From contig NZ_JACSQM010000004.1 in the NCBI RefSeq assembly GCF_014836645.1, positions 310,001 to 374,000 on the forward strand: DNA of 64,000 bases, in the 5' to 3' direction. The translations under genes were made by a program, and so were the position numbers. Source of the stretch: Fictibacillus norfolkensis. Its GTDB lineage: Bacteria > Bacillota > Bacilli > Bacillales > Fictibacillaceae. Shown here in pieces: positions 26,679-35,068 of this stretch (the first letter of the stretch is position 1; every line of letters starts with the position of its first letter). Under the pieces are notes generated by a model. That model did not search any database. It was not told the DNA's origin and was given only the letters and a program-made list of their open reading frames with translations.

Positions 26679-27050
26679 ATGACTTTGATAAATATTGCGA
26701 TTCTCGGTTTAGAGTTTAGTATTTTTATAGCGTTTTATTTAGTTCCATTCGTCATCTTGTATGGATCCTTTTCGTCCATGTTGTCTGATTACATGATTAG
26801 GTGGATTCATCCAAATTTTAAACTTTTATTATCAAGTGTTTTTCATATTCTTTTTGGGTTGATATTTATAACATTCATTCAAATAGGAGAACAAGGGTAT
26901 GATCTGGAAAACATAGTATGGAATATATTCTTCACGCAATCTATACTATGTTCTTTATTCTTTTGGATGATTGACGAAGTGTTGAAGAGAAAAAAAGTAA
27001 TTATATGGTTCAAAGAAAAGTTGTCTAAAATTGGCGAGCTGAGGTTATAA
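26679..27050 (+). CDS. Membrane protein, uncertain start
   Basis: At least 123 residues with three to four hydrophobic helices (about 5-30, 55-70, 80-100) and a basic C-terminus KRKKVIIWFKEKLSK. The first ATG (26679) has no ribosome site, yet a strong AAGGAGG at 26620-26627 points to an ATT (26634) or ATA (26631) codon in the same frame, which would add 15-16 residues. Family unknown. Confidence 0.55.
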   Translation: MTLINIAILGLEFSIFIAFYLVPFVILYGSFSSMLSDYMIRWIHPNFKLLLSSVFHILFGLIFITFIQIGEQGYDLENIVWNIFFTQSILCSLFFWMIDEVLKRKKVIIWFKEKLSKIGELRL

Positions 27051-27148
27051 ATGAAGAAATTCATATAGTGCACTTGTACTTTTGTTACAAATAAGGGTAC
27101 ACTCCTCATTTCCTTATTGAGGACCATGTGAAAAAGGGGATAATCACA

Positions 27149-27703
27149 ATGACAAAAACAAAAAAACTAATTGGAGGCATATTGTCGGCAGCTGTTACGT
27201 TAAGTGCCTGCAGTTCTAGAGAAGATATAGCTGTTCAAGATGAAACAACTTACACGGAAGATGAAACCTACTCAACGTCTTATTCGGAAGAGCCAACCTA
27301 TGATGAAGCTGTTGAAGAGGAGATTGAACTAGATCATTTGCAATCTCAATATCCTGATATGGACTTAGAAGCAATGGAGAATTATATAGAAGAAAACGGA
27401 CTGGAATATCAAGAGGATGAGCTTATCACTTTCTTAGATGATGTCTATGAAAACGGAGAATCTACTCTGGATTCCAATTATTATTCTAATGAAAGCTCGT
27501 TTCCTTGGTGGATATTCTTGTTAGCAAATACAACCAAAATGAAACCTGCAGGAAAAGTTAACTTTACGAAATCAGCTACAACTGCTCCTTCAACCGTTAA
27601 ACCAGCAACAAAGCCGAGTACGAACGTGACAGCATCTCCTTCATCAACTGGTTCTCAATCAGGTTCAGGCTTTGGGTCGGGAAGTAAGTCGTCCGGATCT
27701 TAA
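27149..27703 (+). CDS. Lipoprotein with acidic and Ser/Thr/Gly-rich regions
   Basis: 184 residues from the ATG at 27149 (AAGGGGA about 8 bases upstream; the GTG at 27128 is worse). A short lipoprotein signal ends in the lipobox LSAC. The mature part is highly acidic for about 110 residues (AVEEEIELDHLQSQYPDMD), has a hydrophobic patch FPWWIFLLA, then a Thr/Pro/Ser-rich stalk and a Gly/Ser end. Looks like a surface-exposed linker protein. No family recognised; repeated YTEDETYS-type segments may be phosphorylation-like or adhesive, unknown. Confidence 0.7.
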   Translation: MTKTKKLIGGILSAAVTLSACSSREDIAVQDETTYTEDETYSTSYSEEPTYDEAVEEEIELDHLQSQYPDMDLEAMENYIEENGLEYQEDELITFLDDVYENGESTLDSNYYSNESSFPWWIFLLANTTKMKPAGKVNFTKSATTAPSTVKPATKPSTNVTASPSSTGSQSGSGFGSGSKSSGS

Positions 27704-27747
27704 ATCGTCATATACACGCTATGATCTCATGCTTATATCAATCTCTT

Positions 27748-27775
27748 AAACCCATCATTGATGGGTTTTTTATAG
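27748..27775 (+). terminator. Terminator after the lipoprotein gene
   Basis: 8-bp stem AAACCCAT / ATGGGTTT, 5-nt loop, T6 tail. Confidence 0.8.
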
Positions 27776-27793
27776 TTTTATTTCGTTCAGTGA

Positions 27794-27822
27794 TTGACGA
27801 CCAATTTATTAAATGATAGAAT
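27794..27822 (+). promoter_or_regulatory. SigA-type promoter upstream of Zur box 1
   Basis: TTGACG, 17-base spacer, TAGAAT. Zur box 1 begins 11 bases after the -10, covering the expected start site, a repressor position. Confidence 0.6.
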
Positions 27823-27832
27823 TCGATATGTA

Positions 27833-27851
27833 AATCGTAATGATTACGCTT
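27833..27851. promoter_or_regulatory. Zur box 1
   Basis: AATCGTAATGATTACGCTT: the 6-1-6 core CGTAAT-G-ATTACG is a perfect palindrome, extended to 9-1-9 with one mismatch. It matches the Bacillus Zur consensus TCGTAATNATTACGA; Fur and PerR boxes have GATAAT and TATAAT arms instead. Confidence 0.85.
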
Positions 27852-27859
27852 AAAGCGAA

Positions 27860-28030
27860 AGTGAGGAGGGCAGCACTTTTAACAAGGACCAGAAGGGCGA
27901 GCATAAAGAACACCTCGTACAAGGGTGTCGTAAATCTTATGATTACTTCGTTTTTTAGTGTTCAAGATTACTTGATACATAGGTATTATTTTCTTCATCT
28001 TTCAATAAACTTCAACCATTATTTTTTTTG
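27860..28030 (+). other. Interval between the two Zur boxes, possible short transcript
   Basis: About 185 bases with no convincing gene. A 63-codon frame starts inside Zur box 1 and has no ribosome site before it, while an AGGAGGG (27863-27869) has no ATG/GTG/TTG at proper distance. Near the middle GTAAATC / GATTAC can pair, followed by TTCGTTTTTT (27947-27956), a weak terminator-like end that would give a ~125-base RNA. Confidence 0.3.
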
Positions 28031-28037
28031 ATTTTCA

Positions 28038-28056
28038 AACCGTAATGATTACGATT
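28038..28056. promoter_or_regulatory. Zur box 2, directly before the ABC importer operon
   Basis: AACCGTAATGATTACGATT: same perfect CGTAAT-G-ATTACG core, one mismatch in the outer arms. It ends 29 bases before the start codon of the substrate-binding protein, with AAGGAAGG between. Confidence 0.85.
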
Positions 28057-28085
28057 ATAAACTAACAGGCAAGGAAGGTAAATGA

Positions 28086-29633
28086 ATGAGAAACTATAAA
28101 AATATTTTAGTAGGAATGTTATGTTTGGTTCTTGTATTCATCGCTGGTTGTTCAACTACACAAAATAGCTCAGAAAAACAAGAAGATAAAGAAAAGAACG
28201 TTAACATGATCTTCAGCTTCAAAGCAGCAGACTTAGATCCGCACACTGGATTTATTCCTATTCGTTCTGGACTTACAGAAACGTTATTAAAACTGGATGA
28301 GAAATCAAATATTGAAGGCTGGTTAGCGGAAAAATGGGAAACAGCAGATAATCAGAAGTGGGTATTTGATATCCGAAATGATGTAAAATTCCAAGATGGT
28401 AAAAAACTTGATGCTGAATCTGTCAAACAATCATTAGAAAGAAGTATAGAAGCCAACGAATCGTTAGGTGATTCTCTCAAGATTAAATCGATGGAAGCCG
28501 ACGGACAAACACTAACTATTAATACGACAGAACCATATCCTGCACTTCCATCTGAACTTGTAAATCCTTATACATCAATTGTGAACATGGATGCAGCCAA
28601 GAAGGAAGGCGAAGAAGCATTTAAGAATAACCCTATTGGTACGGGTCCATTTAAAGTAAAAGAATTTAAAGCCAATCAATTTGTTGAAGTAGAGAAGAAC
28701 GCAAATTATTGGGCAGGTGAGCCGAAACTAGATTCAGCTATGATTAAATTTAATGAAGATCCTAACGTAAGAGCGCTAGCACTTCAGTCAAAGGAAGCTG
28801 ATGTGGTGTACAATCTTCCTGCAGAGAGTTTAGATGCTATAAAGAAAGATAGCAAACTGAGCGTTGAATCTATCCCAGGACTTCGTGCACATTTTGTTCT
28901 TTATAACAGTCAAAGTGAAAACGTAAAAGATTTGAAGATAAGACAAGCACTTGATCTGTTGCTTGACCGCAAGAGCGTAGTGAAAGACATTATGCAAGGA
29001 AACGGACTTGAGGCTAACGGTCCATTTAACAGTACATTGCCGTTTGGACTCGATGAAGAAGTTTCAGAAATGAATGTAGATAAAGCTAAAAGCCTTATAA
29101 CACAAGCAGGCTATAAAGAAAATGCAGAAGGTCTAATGGAGAAGGACGGTAAACCTTTAACTCTTGAACTAGTTACATATAAAGCTCGTCCAGAACTTCC
29201 TTTAATCGCGCAGCTATTACAATCTGATGCAAGTAAAGCCGGAATCAAAATTGAAATTAAAACTGTTGAGAATGCAGATACGCATCTAGCTGAAAATAAA
29301 GACTGGGATCTAGCTACATATAGTAACAATACTTCACCAAGAGGAGACGGCAGCTACTTCTTTAACACAGCTTTCACAGAAACAGGTGCTTTAAATGTTG
29401 GGAAAATCAACATACCGGAACTTAACACTCTAATTGAAAAGCTAAACAGAACAACAGATTTAGACGAGCGTACAAAGCTGACACAAGATGCGGCTAAGGT
29501 AATCAACAAAGAAGTTGCCCACAGCTATGCCGTTTATCCAAATATCATTATTGGGATGAACAAACGCATTGTGAACTGGGAGCCTACAGCAGAGGAGTAC
29601 TATATTCTAACACACAATATGGATGTGAAGTAA
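28086..29633 (+). CDS. ABC transporter substrate-binding lipoprotein (SBP_bac_5, NikA/CntA-like)
   Basis: 515 residues. Lipoprotein signal with lipobox FIAGC (Cys about residue 22), then a family-5 solute-binding domain (AADLDPHTGFIPIRSGLTET; LAEKWETADNQKWVFDIRND; NPIGTGPFKVKEFKANQFVE). This family binds oligopeptides or metal complexes; the ETLLKLDE-WLAEKWE pattern is what I recall for nickel/metallophore binders such as NikA and staphylococcal CntA. ATG with AAGGAAGG. Being 29 bases after a Zur box, it most likely captures zinc or a zinc-metallophore complex (inference). Confidence 0.88.
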   Translation: MRNYKNILVGMLCLVLVFIAGCSTTQNSSEKQEDKEKNVNMIFSFKAADLDPHTGFIPIRSGLTETLLKLDEKSNIEGWLAEKWETADNQKWVFDIRNDVKFQDGKKLDAESVKQSLERSIEANESLGDSLKIKSMEADGQTLTINTTEPYPALPSELVNPYTSIVNMDAAKKEGEEAFKNNPIGTGPFKVKEFKANQFVEVEKNANYWAGEPKLDSAMIKFNEDPNVRALALQSKEADVVYNLPAESLDAIKKDSKLSVESIPGLRAHFVLYNSQSENVKDLKIRQALDLLLDRKSVVKDIMQGNGLEANGPFNSTLPFGLDEEVSEMNVDKAKSLITQAGYKENAEGLMEKDGKPLTLELVTYKARPELPLIAQLLQSDASKAGIKIEIKTVENADTHLAENKDWDLATYSNNTSPRGDGSYFFNTAFTETGALNVGKINIPELNTLIEKLNRTTDLDERTKLTQDAAKVINKEVAHSYAVYPNIIIGMNKRIVNWEPTAEEYYILTHNMDVK

Positions 29634-29634
29634 T

Positions 29635-30582
29635 GTGTTTACGATTATAAAGAATAGGGTTATTCAACTGGTTGTTGTTTTATTCATACTATCCCTATTT
29701 ACGTTTACATTGATGAAGATGGCACCAGGAGATCCGGTTCTTACCATCCTAAATGCCGATGAAATGGTCGTAACAGAAGAAGATCAAGCTGAGCTTAGAA
29801 GTAAGCTTGGCTTTGATCAGCCTCTGTATGTACAATATGGCAAATGGATGTTCAACCTCATGCAGTTTGATCTAGGAAAATCATACATGTCTGGGAAACC
29901 AGTTATTGAAGAACTGTTAACGCGCATACCCATTACTGCGGAACTTACATTTTTTGCAATGACTATCATGTTATGCATCACCGTTCCACTCGGCGTGTGG
30001 TCTGCAAAATATGTAAACAAATGGCCAGACCAATTCAGTCGGATTTTAGCATTAGTTGGAGCATCTATTCCTAACTTTTGGCTCGGACTCATCTTAATCT
30101 ATCTTTTTGCGTTTAAATTAAGCATTCTACCTTCTTCAGGAATCGGGTCCTATTCTCAAATCATTTTACCCGCTTTTACATTAGGTTTTACGTTTGCTGT
30201 AGTTTATGCGAGGCTGCTTCGAGCGGGTCTTCTACAAAGTTTGTCTGAGGACTATATTTATGCAGCAAGAGCAAGAGGTGTCAAAGAGTGGAGGATTCTA
30301 TGGTTGCACGCTTTTAGAGCTGCAGTTCTCCCCGTACTAACTATTTTCGGCTTAAGTCTAGGCAGTTTCTTAGGTGGAGCAGTAGTCGTTGAAATTTTAT
30401 TTTCTTGGCCAGGATTGGGGAGTCTTGCCGTTGACGCTATATTTAACCGTGACTATCCGGTCATCCAAGGATATGTATTATTAACTGGAATATTTGTAGT
30501 AATAACAAATCTCGTTGTTGATTTATCTTATTATGTGATCGATCCTAGAATGAAACGAAAAGAGGAGGCATTAGGAAGGTGA
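29635..30582 (+). CDS. ABC transporter permease (OppB/NikB type)
   Basis: 315 residues, six TM helices, GTG start one base after the previous stop, so translation is probably coupled. The BPD_transp_1 domain has the coupling-helix EAA region YIYAARARGVKEWRILWLHAFRAA (about 203-226) contacting the ATPases. N-terminal MFTIIKNRVIQLVVVLFILS and the APGDPV segment are typical of OppB/NikB. Pairs with the next gene to form the channel. Confidence 0.93.
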   Translation: MFTIIKNRVIQLVVVLFILSLFTFTLMKMAPGDPVLTILNADEMVVTEEDQAELRSKLGFDQPLYVQYGKWMFNLMQFDLGKSYMSGKPVIEELLTRIPITAELTFFAMTIMLCITVPLGVWSAKYVNKWPDQFSRILALVGASIPNFWLGLILIYLFAFKLSILPSSGIGSYSQIILPAFTLGFTFAVVYARLLRAGLLQSLSEDYIYAARARGVKEWRILWLHAFRAAVLPVLTIFGLSLGSFLGGAVVVEILFSWPGLGSLAVDAIFNRDYPVIQGYVLLTGIFVVITNLVVDLSYYVIDPRMKRKEEALGR

Positions 30583-31430
30583 ATGTTCAGGTGCCTAGAA
30601 TAAACCGAATTCCATTTTTCTTTAAGAATCAAAACTTGATGACAAGCTGTGGACTTTTGTTTTTTATTATAATTACTTTCATTACAATTATTGGACCATT
30701 TATTATTCCTAACGAGCCTTTTACAGCTAACATGGCTGAACGGCTTGCTCCACCAAGTTCAGCATACCCTCTAGGAACTGATCATATGGGAAGATGTATA
30801 TTTTCAAGACTCATAGTCGGTGCCCAGTCAACACTTGGAATAACGGCACTTGTTGTTGTGACAGTTGCACTCATCGGTATTCCGATCGGTCTCGTGATCG
30901 GTTACATCGGTGGTCGAATGGATACCCTGTTTATGCGTATAGCGGATGGTATACTTGCTCTTCCAGAATTTATTTTAGCGATTGCGATCGCTGGATTCTT
31001 AGGACCAAGTTTGACGAATCTCATGATTTCGATTGTTTTTGTTAAGTGGATTGCTTATACAAGGGTCGTAAGAAGTATCGTAATCACGGAACGAAACAAA
31101 GATTATGTTCTAGCTGCAAAAGTTGGGGGAAGTTCTAACTGGAAGATTATAAGAAGACATATGTTTCCGCAAATTGTTTCTCCTGTCCTTGTTCTAGCTA
31201 CCCTTGATATCGGAAAAGTGATCCTTACAATCTCTTCCTTATCCTACCTTGGATTAGGTGCGCAGCCTCCAGCTCCAGAATGGGGAGCGATGTTGAATGA
31301 TGGAAGACCTTATTTTCAGAGTGCGCCAGAATTAATGATCTACCCAGGTTTAGCCATTTTTTTTGTGGTATTAGCATTTAACTTAATGGGTGAAGGATTG
31401 AGAGACAAATGGGATGTTAAAAGTCGATAG
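30579..31430 (+). CDS. ABC transporter permease (OppC/NikC type)
   Basis: 283 residues, GTG start overlapping the previous stop by four bases. N-terminal OppC_N segment with one helix (LLFFIIITFITIIGPFII), then GTDHMGRCIFSRLIVGAQSTL, a hallmark of OppC/DppC/NikC, and five further helices. EAA motif DYVLAAKVGGSSNWKIIRRH. Length is usual for the family. Confidence 0.93.
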   Translation: MNVQVPRINRIPFFFKNQNLMTSCGLLFFIIITFITIIGPFIIPNEPFTANMAERLAPPSSAYPLGTDHMGRCIFSRLIVGAQSTLGITALVVVTVALIGIPIGLVIGYIGGRMDTLFMRIADGILALPEFILAIAIAGFLGPSLTNLMISIVFVKWIAYTRVVRSIVITERNKDYVLAAKVGGSSNWKIIRRHMFPQIVSPVLVLATLDIGKVILTISSLSYLGLGAQPPAPEWGAMLNDGRPYFQSAPELMIYPGLAIFFVVLAFNLMGEGLRDKWDVKSR

Positions 31431-31444
31431 AGAGGAGGTTTGTA

Positions 31445-32452
31445 ATGTTTGAGAACAAAACGACAACTTCATGTGAGAATAATCTGCTCACTGTGGAAAG
31501 CCTTTCAGTGACTATCCGCAACAGCAGGAAAAAGCTAATTCACAATCTGAATTTTTCTATCCCTCAAGGTGAAATATTTGGCTTAGTCGGAGAGAGCGGC
31601 AGTGGAAAAAGTTTGACGGCCACCGTGATTTTGGGAATGCTTTCTAAGTCTCTGGAAGTTACAAGCGGATCTGTTACACTTGGTCAATCAGAGATCACGT
31701 CGTTAAGTGAAAGGGAGCTAAGAAATATACGTGGTCGTGATATTGCTTACCTCTCACAAAACTATCAAAGCTTCTTCACGCCATTTATAAAAGTTGGACA
31801 GCAGTTTATTGAGATTATAAGATGTCACACAGATATGAGTCGAAAAGAAGCAAAGAAAGTGGCAATTCATTGGCTGAACAAAGTCCACTTACCTGCGGAA
31901 CGTGTATTTAACAGCTTTCCTGATGAACTTAGTGGCGGACAATTGCAGAGAGCTTCTATCGCATCAGCCATTATGTTTCGGCCGAAACTGATCATTGCAG
32001 ATGAACCAACAACTGCTCTAGACGTGTTAACCGGAGAAAGAATTCTAGATCTCTTGTCTGAGCTTAAAGAAGAGTTGAATTGCTCTATTCTCCTAATCTC
32101 GCACGACCTGAAACATATTATCAAACGAACACAAACAGTAGGCGTTATGTACGGTGGACAAATTGTAGAAATAGGAAAAACCAGTGCTGTAGTGGCGAAT
32201 CCTATCCATCCTTATACGAATCTATTACTTCAGTCGAGGCTCAGATTGAATAAGCATATCCAACATGAGTTGCCGACTATGCTAGGTGAACCTGGATTAA
32301 TAGCTGAAGAGGGCTGTCCTTTTACTAAAAGATGTCCGAGTGCTATGGAGTCCTGCAGCAACAAAGTGCCAATGAATAGCTTAGGAAAACACCATTCGGC
32401 TGCCTGTCATCTGGTGAATGCAGAAAGGGAAGAACGATATGTTACACGTTAA
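31445..32452 (+). CDS. ABC transporter ATPase (OppD/NikD type)
   Basis: 335 residues, ATG with GAGAGGAGG. Walker A GESGSGKS (about 48-55), Q-loop YLSQNYQSFF, signature LSGGQLQRA, Walker B LIIADEPTTALD and switch His in LLISHDLKH. The C-terminal oligo_HPY region carries the cysteines CPFTKRCPSAMESC, which bind an iron-sulfur cluster in some DppD/OppD relatives. The end overlaps the next gene by 14 bases. Confidence 0.92.
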   Translation: MFENKTTTSCENNLLTVESLSVTIRNSRKKLIHNLNFSIPQGEIFGLVGESGSGKSLTATVILGMLSKSLEVTSGSVTLGQSEITSLSERELRNIRGRDIAYLSQNYQSFFTPFIKVGQQFIEIIRCHTDMSRKEAKKVAIHWLNKVHLPAERVFNSFPDELSGGQLQRASIASAIMFRPKLIIADEPTTALDVLTGERILDLLSELKEELNCSILLISHDLKHIIKRTQTVGVMYGGQIVEIGKTSAVVANPIHPYTNLLLQSRLRLNKHIQHELPTMLGEPGLIAEEGCPFTKRCPSAMESCSNKVPMNSLGKHHSAACHLVNAEREERYVTR

Positions 32453-33209
32453 TTCAATCTCGAAGACATATCACTCAAAACCAGCTTTAAGTGATATTTC
32501 ACTTTACGTTCATGCTGGTGAAAGCATAGGGATCATTGGAGAGAGTGGCAGCGGTAAGAGTACTCTTGGCAAGATCATTTTAGGACTAGAGAAACCTGAT
32601 CAAGGAGATGTTCATTTTAGAGGGAGTAACCTGCACACGCTAAAAGGACAAGCTTTAAAAGCATTCAGGCGTCACCTTCAAATCGTGTTTCAAGATCCCG
32701 CTGGGTCCTTAAATCCTAAACTTCCTGTATGGAAGTCTGTAGTTGAACCGTTAGAAAATTATCCAGACGTTATCCCTTCATTTTTAAAAGAAGTAAGACA
32801 TGATCGTAAGAAGATGGCAGAAGTCTTGTTTCAAAAAGTGGGCCTATCACCTGAACTTCTGGAGAGATATCCACACCAACTAAGTGGCGGACAAAAACAA
32901 AGAATTGCCGTAGCGAGGGGAATTAGCTTAGAACCAGATCTGCTGGTTTGCGATGAACCTACTTCAAGTCTGGATGTTTCTGTACAAGCACAAGTCCTCA
33001 ATCTGTTAAAGAAGTTACAGCGAGACTTGAACCTCTCATTTCTATTCATCTCGCATGATATCGCAGCTGTCCAATTCATGTGTGAACGAATCGTGGTACT
33101 AAAGGACGGCATCTTAGTTGATGCGTTTTTAACAAATGAACTTTTTTCAGCGTCTCGTCATCCTTATACAAAAATGCTAGTAGAGATGAGTATGGAACAA
33201 GATCGGTAA
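32439..33209 (+). CDS. ABC transporter ATPase (OppF/NikE type)
   Basis: 256 residues from ATG 32439 (GGGAAG 8 bases upstream, inside the previous gene's end); an in-frame ATG at 32418 adds seven residues but has a poorer site. Walker A GESGSGKS, signature LSGGQKQRIAVARG, Walker B LLVCDEPTSSLDVS, switch SHDIAAV. It lacks the extra C-terminal oligo_HPY extension of full OppF, as in NikE/CntF. Last gene of the Zur-linked operon. Confidence 0.92.
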   Translation: MLHVNSISKTYHSKPALSDISLYVHAGESIGIIGESGSGKSTLGKIILGLEKPDQGDVHFRGSNLHTLKGQALKAFRRHLQIVFQDPAGSLNPKLPVWKSVVEPLENYPDVIPSFLKEVRHDRKKMAEVLFQKVGLSPELLERYPHQLSGGQKQRIAVARGISLEPDLLVCDEPTSSLDVSVQAQVLNLLKKLQRDLNLSFLFISHDIAAVQFMCERIVVLKDGILVDAFLTNELFSASRHPYTKMLVEMSMEQDR

Positions 33210-33217
33210 TTGAAGAG

Positions 33218-33258
33218 AACCAACACTTGTTTAAACAAAGTGCTGGTTTTATTTGTTT
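33218..33258 (+). terminator. Terminator after the ABC importer operon
   Basis: Stem AACCA-CACTT / AAGTG-TGGTT with one internal mismatch, T-rich tail. It separates the operon from the MATE gene. Confidence 0.75.
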
Positions 33259-33275
33259 TAGGGGGATGAACTTTA

Positions 33276-34613
33276 TTGAATCATTCGAAATATCTAGGAT
33301 TGGCACTACCGCTGATTCTTACAACCATCACGACGCCTTTACTTGGTGCAGTAGATACGGCTGTTGTTGGACAGCTGGATGATTCCTCTTACATAGCTGG
33401 AGTAGCAGTCGGCACCATTATCTTTAATACGATGTATTGGCTGTTTGGATTTTTAAGAGTGAGCACATCTGGGTTTGCTGCACAAGCTCATGGAACAAAA
33501 AATGAGGAAGATATCTTACGATCACTCAGTAGACCTTTGCTCCTGGCACTGAGCATAAGTGCATGTCTAGTAGCACTCCAATATCCGATAAAAGAGCAGT
33601 TTCTGCCGCTGTTGACATCTGATTCAGTCGTTATGTCTCTAGCAACAGATTATTTTGCGATTCGTATATGGGGTGTACCTTTCGGACTGCTCAATTATGT
33701 AATCATAGGATGGATGATGGGACTGGCTATGATTAAGAAGACCTTGTTCCTTCAAATGTACATGAACGTAACGAACATTGTACTTGATATTCTATTTGTT
33801 AAAGTCTTCTCATGGAGTGTTGTAGGGGTTGCAGCGGCTACATTAATTTCGGAGGTCTCTACTTTTGTAATCGGTCTTGTTATTGTTTGGAAAGCGATTC
33901 CCGTTAAGCAACGTAAGAAGATTTTCCAAATAAAATCAATCGATCTATCTTCTTATAAAAAAATGATGAGGATGAACAGGGATTTATTCATTCGAACATT
34001 TTGCTTATTAGTTGTCTTTAATGTTTTTACGGCAAAAGGAGGCACGTTCGGTACAGAAATACTTGCAGCGAACGCGATATTAATCCAGATTCATTACATC
34101 ATGGCATATATGTATGATGGATTTGCCAATGCTTCAAGTATATTAACAGGTAGGGCGATAGGTTCTAACGATAGAACACTTTATCAAACAACGATTAAAC
34201 TCAGTTTTCAATGGGCAGTTATCTCATCACTAATCATCTCAAGTGTTTATTTTGTATTCAATGATCAGATACACCAACTGTTCACCTCGATACCAGGAGT
34301 ACTTCATGAAGTAGGTACGTACGAAGCTTGGATCATATGTTTTCCGCTCGTCTCTAGCTTTGGAGTCGTACTTCATGGAATTTTTGTAGGAGCAACAGAA
34401 GCCTCTTCATTACGAAATTCTATGATTCTAGCTTTACTCGTTTTCTTAATTTCTCTTTTCTTAACAGCAGGTTTAGATAATCATGGATTATGGTTAGCCT
34501 TTATTCTTTTCAGTTCCGCTCGATCGTTGTTCTTGATTTTACATGTGCCAAAGCTAACGAGGACACTAGGATTTCATGAAATGCACTATAGTGGAGAGAG
34601 TAAAGGGTTTTAA
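33276..34613 (+). CDS. MATE family efflux transporter (DinF-like)
   Basis: 445 residues, about 12 TM helices, TTG start with AGGGGGA about 9 bases upstream. Two MatE halves; N-terminal LALPLILTTITTPLLGAVDTAVVGQL is typical of the DinF branch with its conserved Asp. Exports cationic drugs or metabolites by Na+/H+ antiport. It follows the metal-uptake operon but behind a terminator; export of a metallophore is conceivable, not supported. Confidence 0.9.
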   Translation: MNHSKYLGLALPLILTTITTPLLGAVDTAVVGQLDDSSYIAGVAVGTIIFNTMYWLFGFLRVSTSGFAAQAHGTKNEEDILRSLSRPLLLALSISACLVALQYPIKEQFLPLLTSDSVVMSLATDYFAIRIWGVPFGLLNYVIIGWMMGLAMIKKTLFLQMYMNVTNIVLDILFVKVFSWSVVGVAAATLISEVSTFVIGLVIVWKAIPVKQRKKIFQIKSIDLSSYKKMMRMNRDLFIRTFCLLVVFNVFTAKGGTFGTEILAANAILIQIHYIMAYMYDGFANASSILTGRAIGSNDRTLYQTTIKLSFQWAVISSLIISSVYFVFNDQIHQLFTSIPGVLHEVGTYEAWIICFPLVSSFGVVLHGIFVGATEASSLRNSMILALLVFLISLFLTAGLDNHGLWLAFILFSSARSLFLILHVPKLTRTLGFHEMHYSGESKGF

Positions 34614-34685
34614 CAAAATAAATGGACAAATATACAAAATACGGGGCATCAATAAAAAATGTCCTGTTTCTTTTTTTTTACACCC

Positions 34686-34713
34686 TTGTAATACGATGTA
34701 CATCGTATTACAA
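34686..34713. promoter_or_regulatory. 28-bp perfect palindrome, PadR operator
   Basis: Half-site TTGTAATACGATGT followed by its exact reverse complement. The palindrome itself contains TTGTAA and, 17 bases on, TACAAT, so it spans a promoter. It ends 28 bases before the padR start. Confidence 0.85.
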
Positions 34714-34741
34714 TATAATTAGAAAATATTGGAGGTTGAAC

Positions 34742-35068
34742 ATGGATAAAGAACTATTGAAGGGGAGTATAGAAATTCTGCTTCTTTCGCTTTTGGTAGA
34801 TCGAGATAGTTACGGCTACGAAATGACAAGGAATTTAAGAATATTAAGTAATGAAGAATTCTCCATGAACGAGGGAACGCTTTATCCTGCTTTAAAACGG
34901 TTAGAGAAAAAAGAGTGTGTGACTTCTTATTGGAAACACGGACCTGAAGGGAATCGGCGTAAATATTATTCACTAACAACAACTGGACGAAAAATTCTAA
35001 CGGAAAAGCGAAAAGATTGGAAGCAAATTAATGAGCTTATGGATAAAACGTTGGAGGGGTTGTTATGA
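34742..35068 (+). CDS. PadR family transcriptional regulator
   Basis: 108 residues from ATG 34742 with TGGAGG 6 bases upstream (a longer frame from 34622 would run through the operator). Winged HTH: ILLLSLLVDRDSYGYEMTRN, then NEGTLYPALKRLEKKECVTSYW and RRKYYSLTTTGRKIL, followed by a short dimerising helix (PadR-s2 type). Likely represses its own operon through the 28-bp palindrome. Stop overlaps the next start by four bases. Confidence 0.93.
   Translation: MDKELLKGSIEILLLSLLVDRDSYGYEMTRNLRILSNEEFSMNEGTLYPALKRLEKKECVTSYWKHGPEGNRRKYYSLTTTGRKILTEKRKDWKQINELMDKTLEGLL

Noticed and set aside
27840..28031. 63-codon frame between the Zur boxes
   Set aside because: Starts inside a Zur box, has no ribosome site before the start and gives a product with no domain-like character. 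I compared it mentally with Zur-regulated ribosomal proteins L31, L33 and S14 and saw no match.
33276..34613. MATE gene as the sixth gene of the Zur operon
   Set aside because: A good terminator lies between, and the gene has its own ribosome site; kept as a separate unit.
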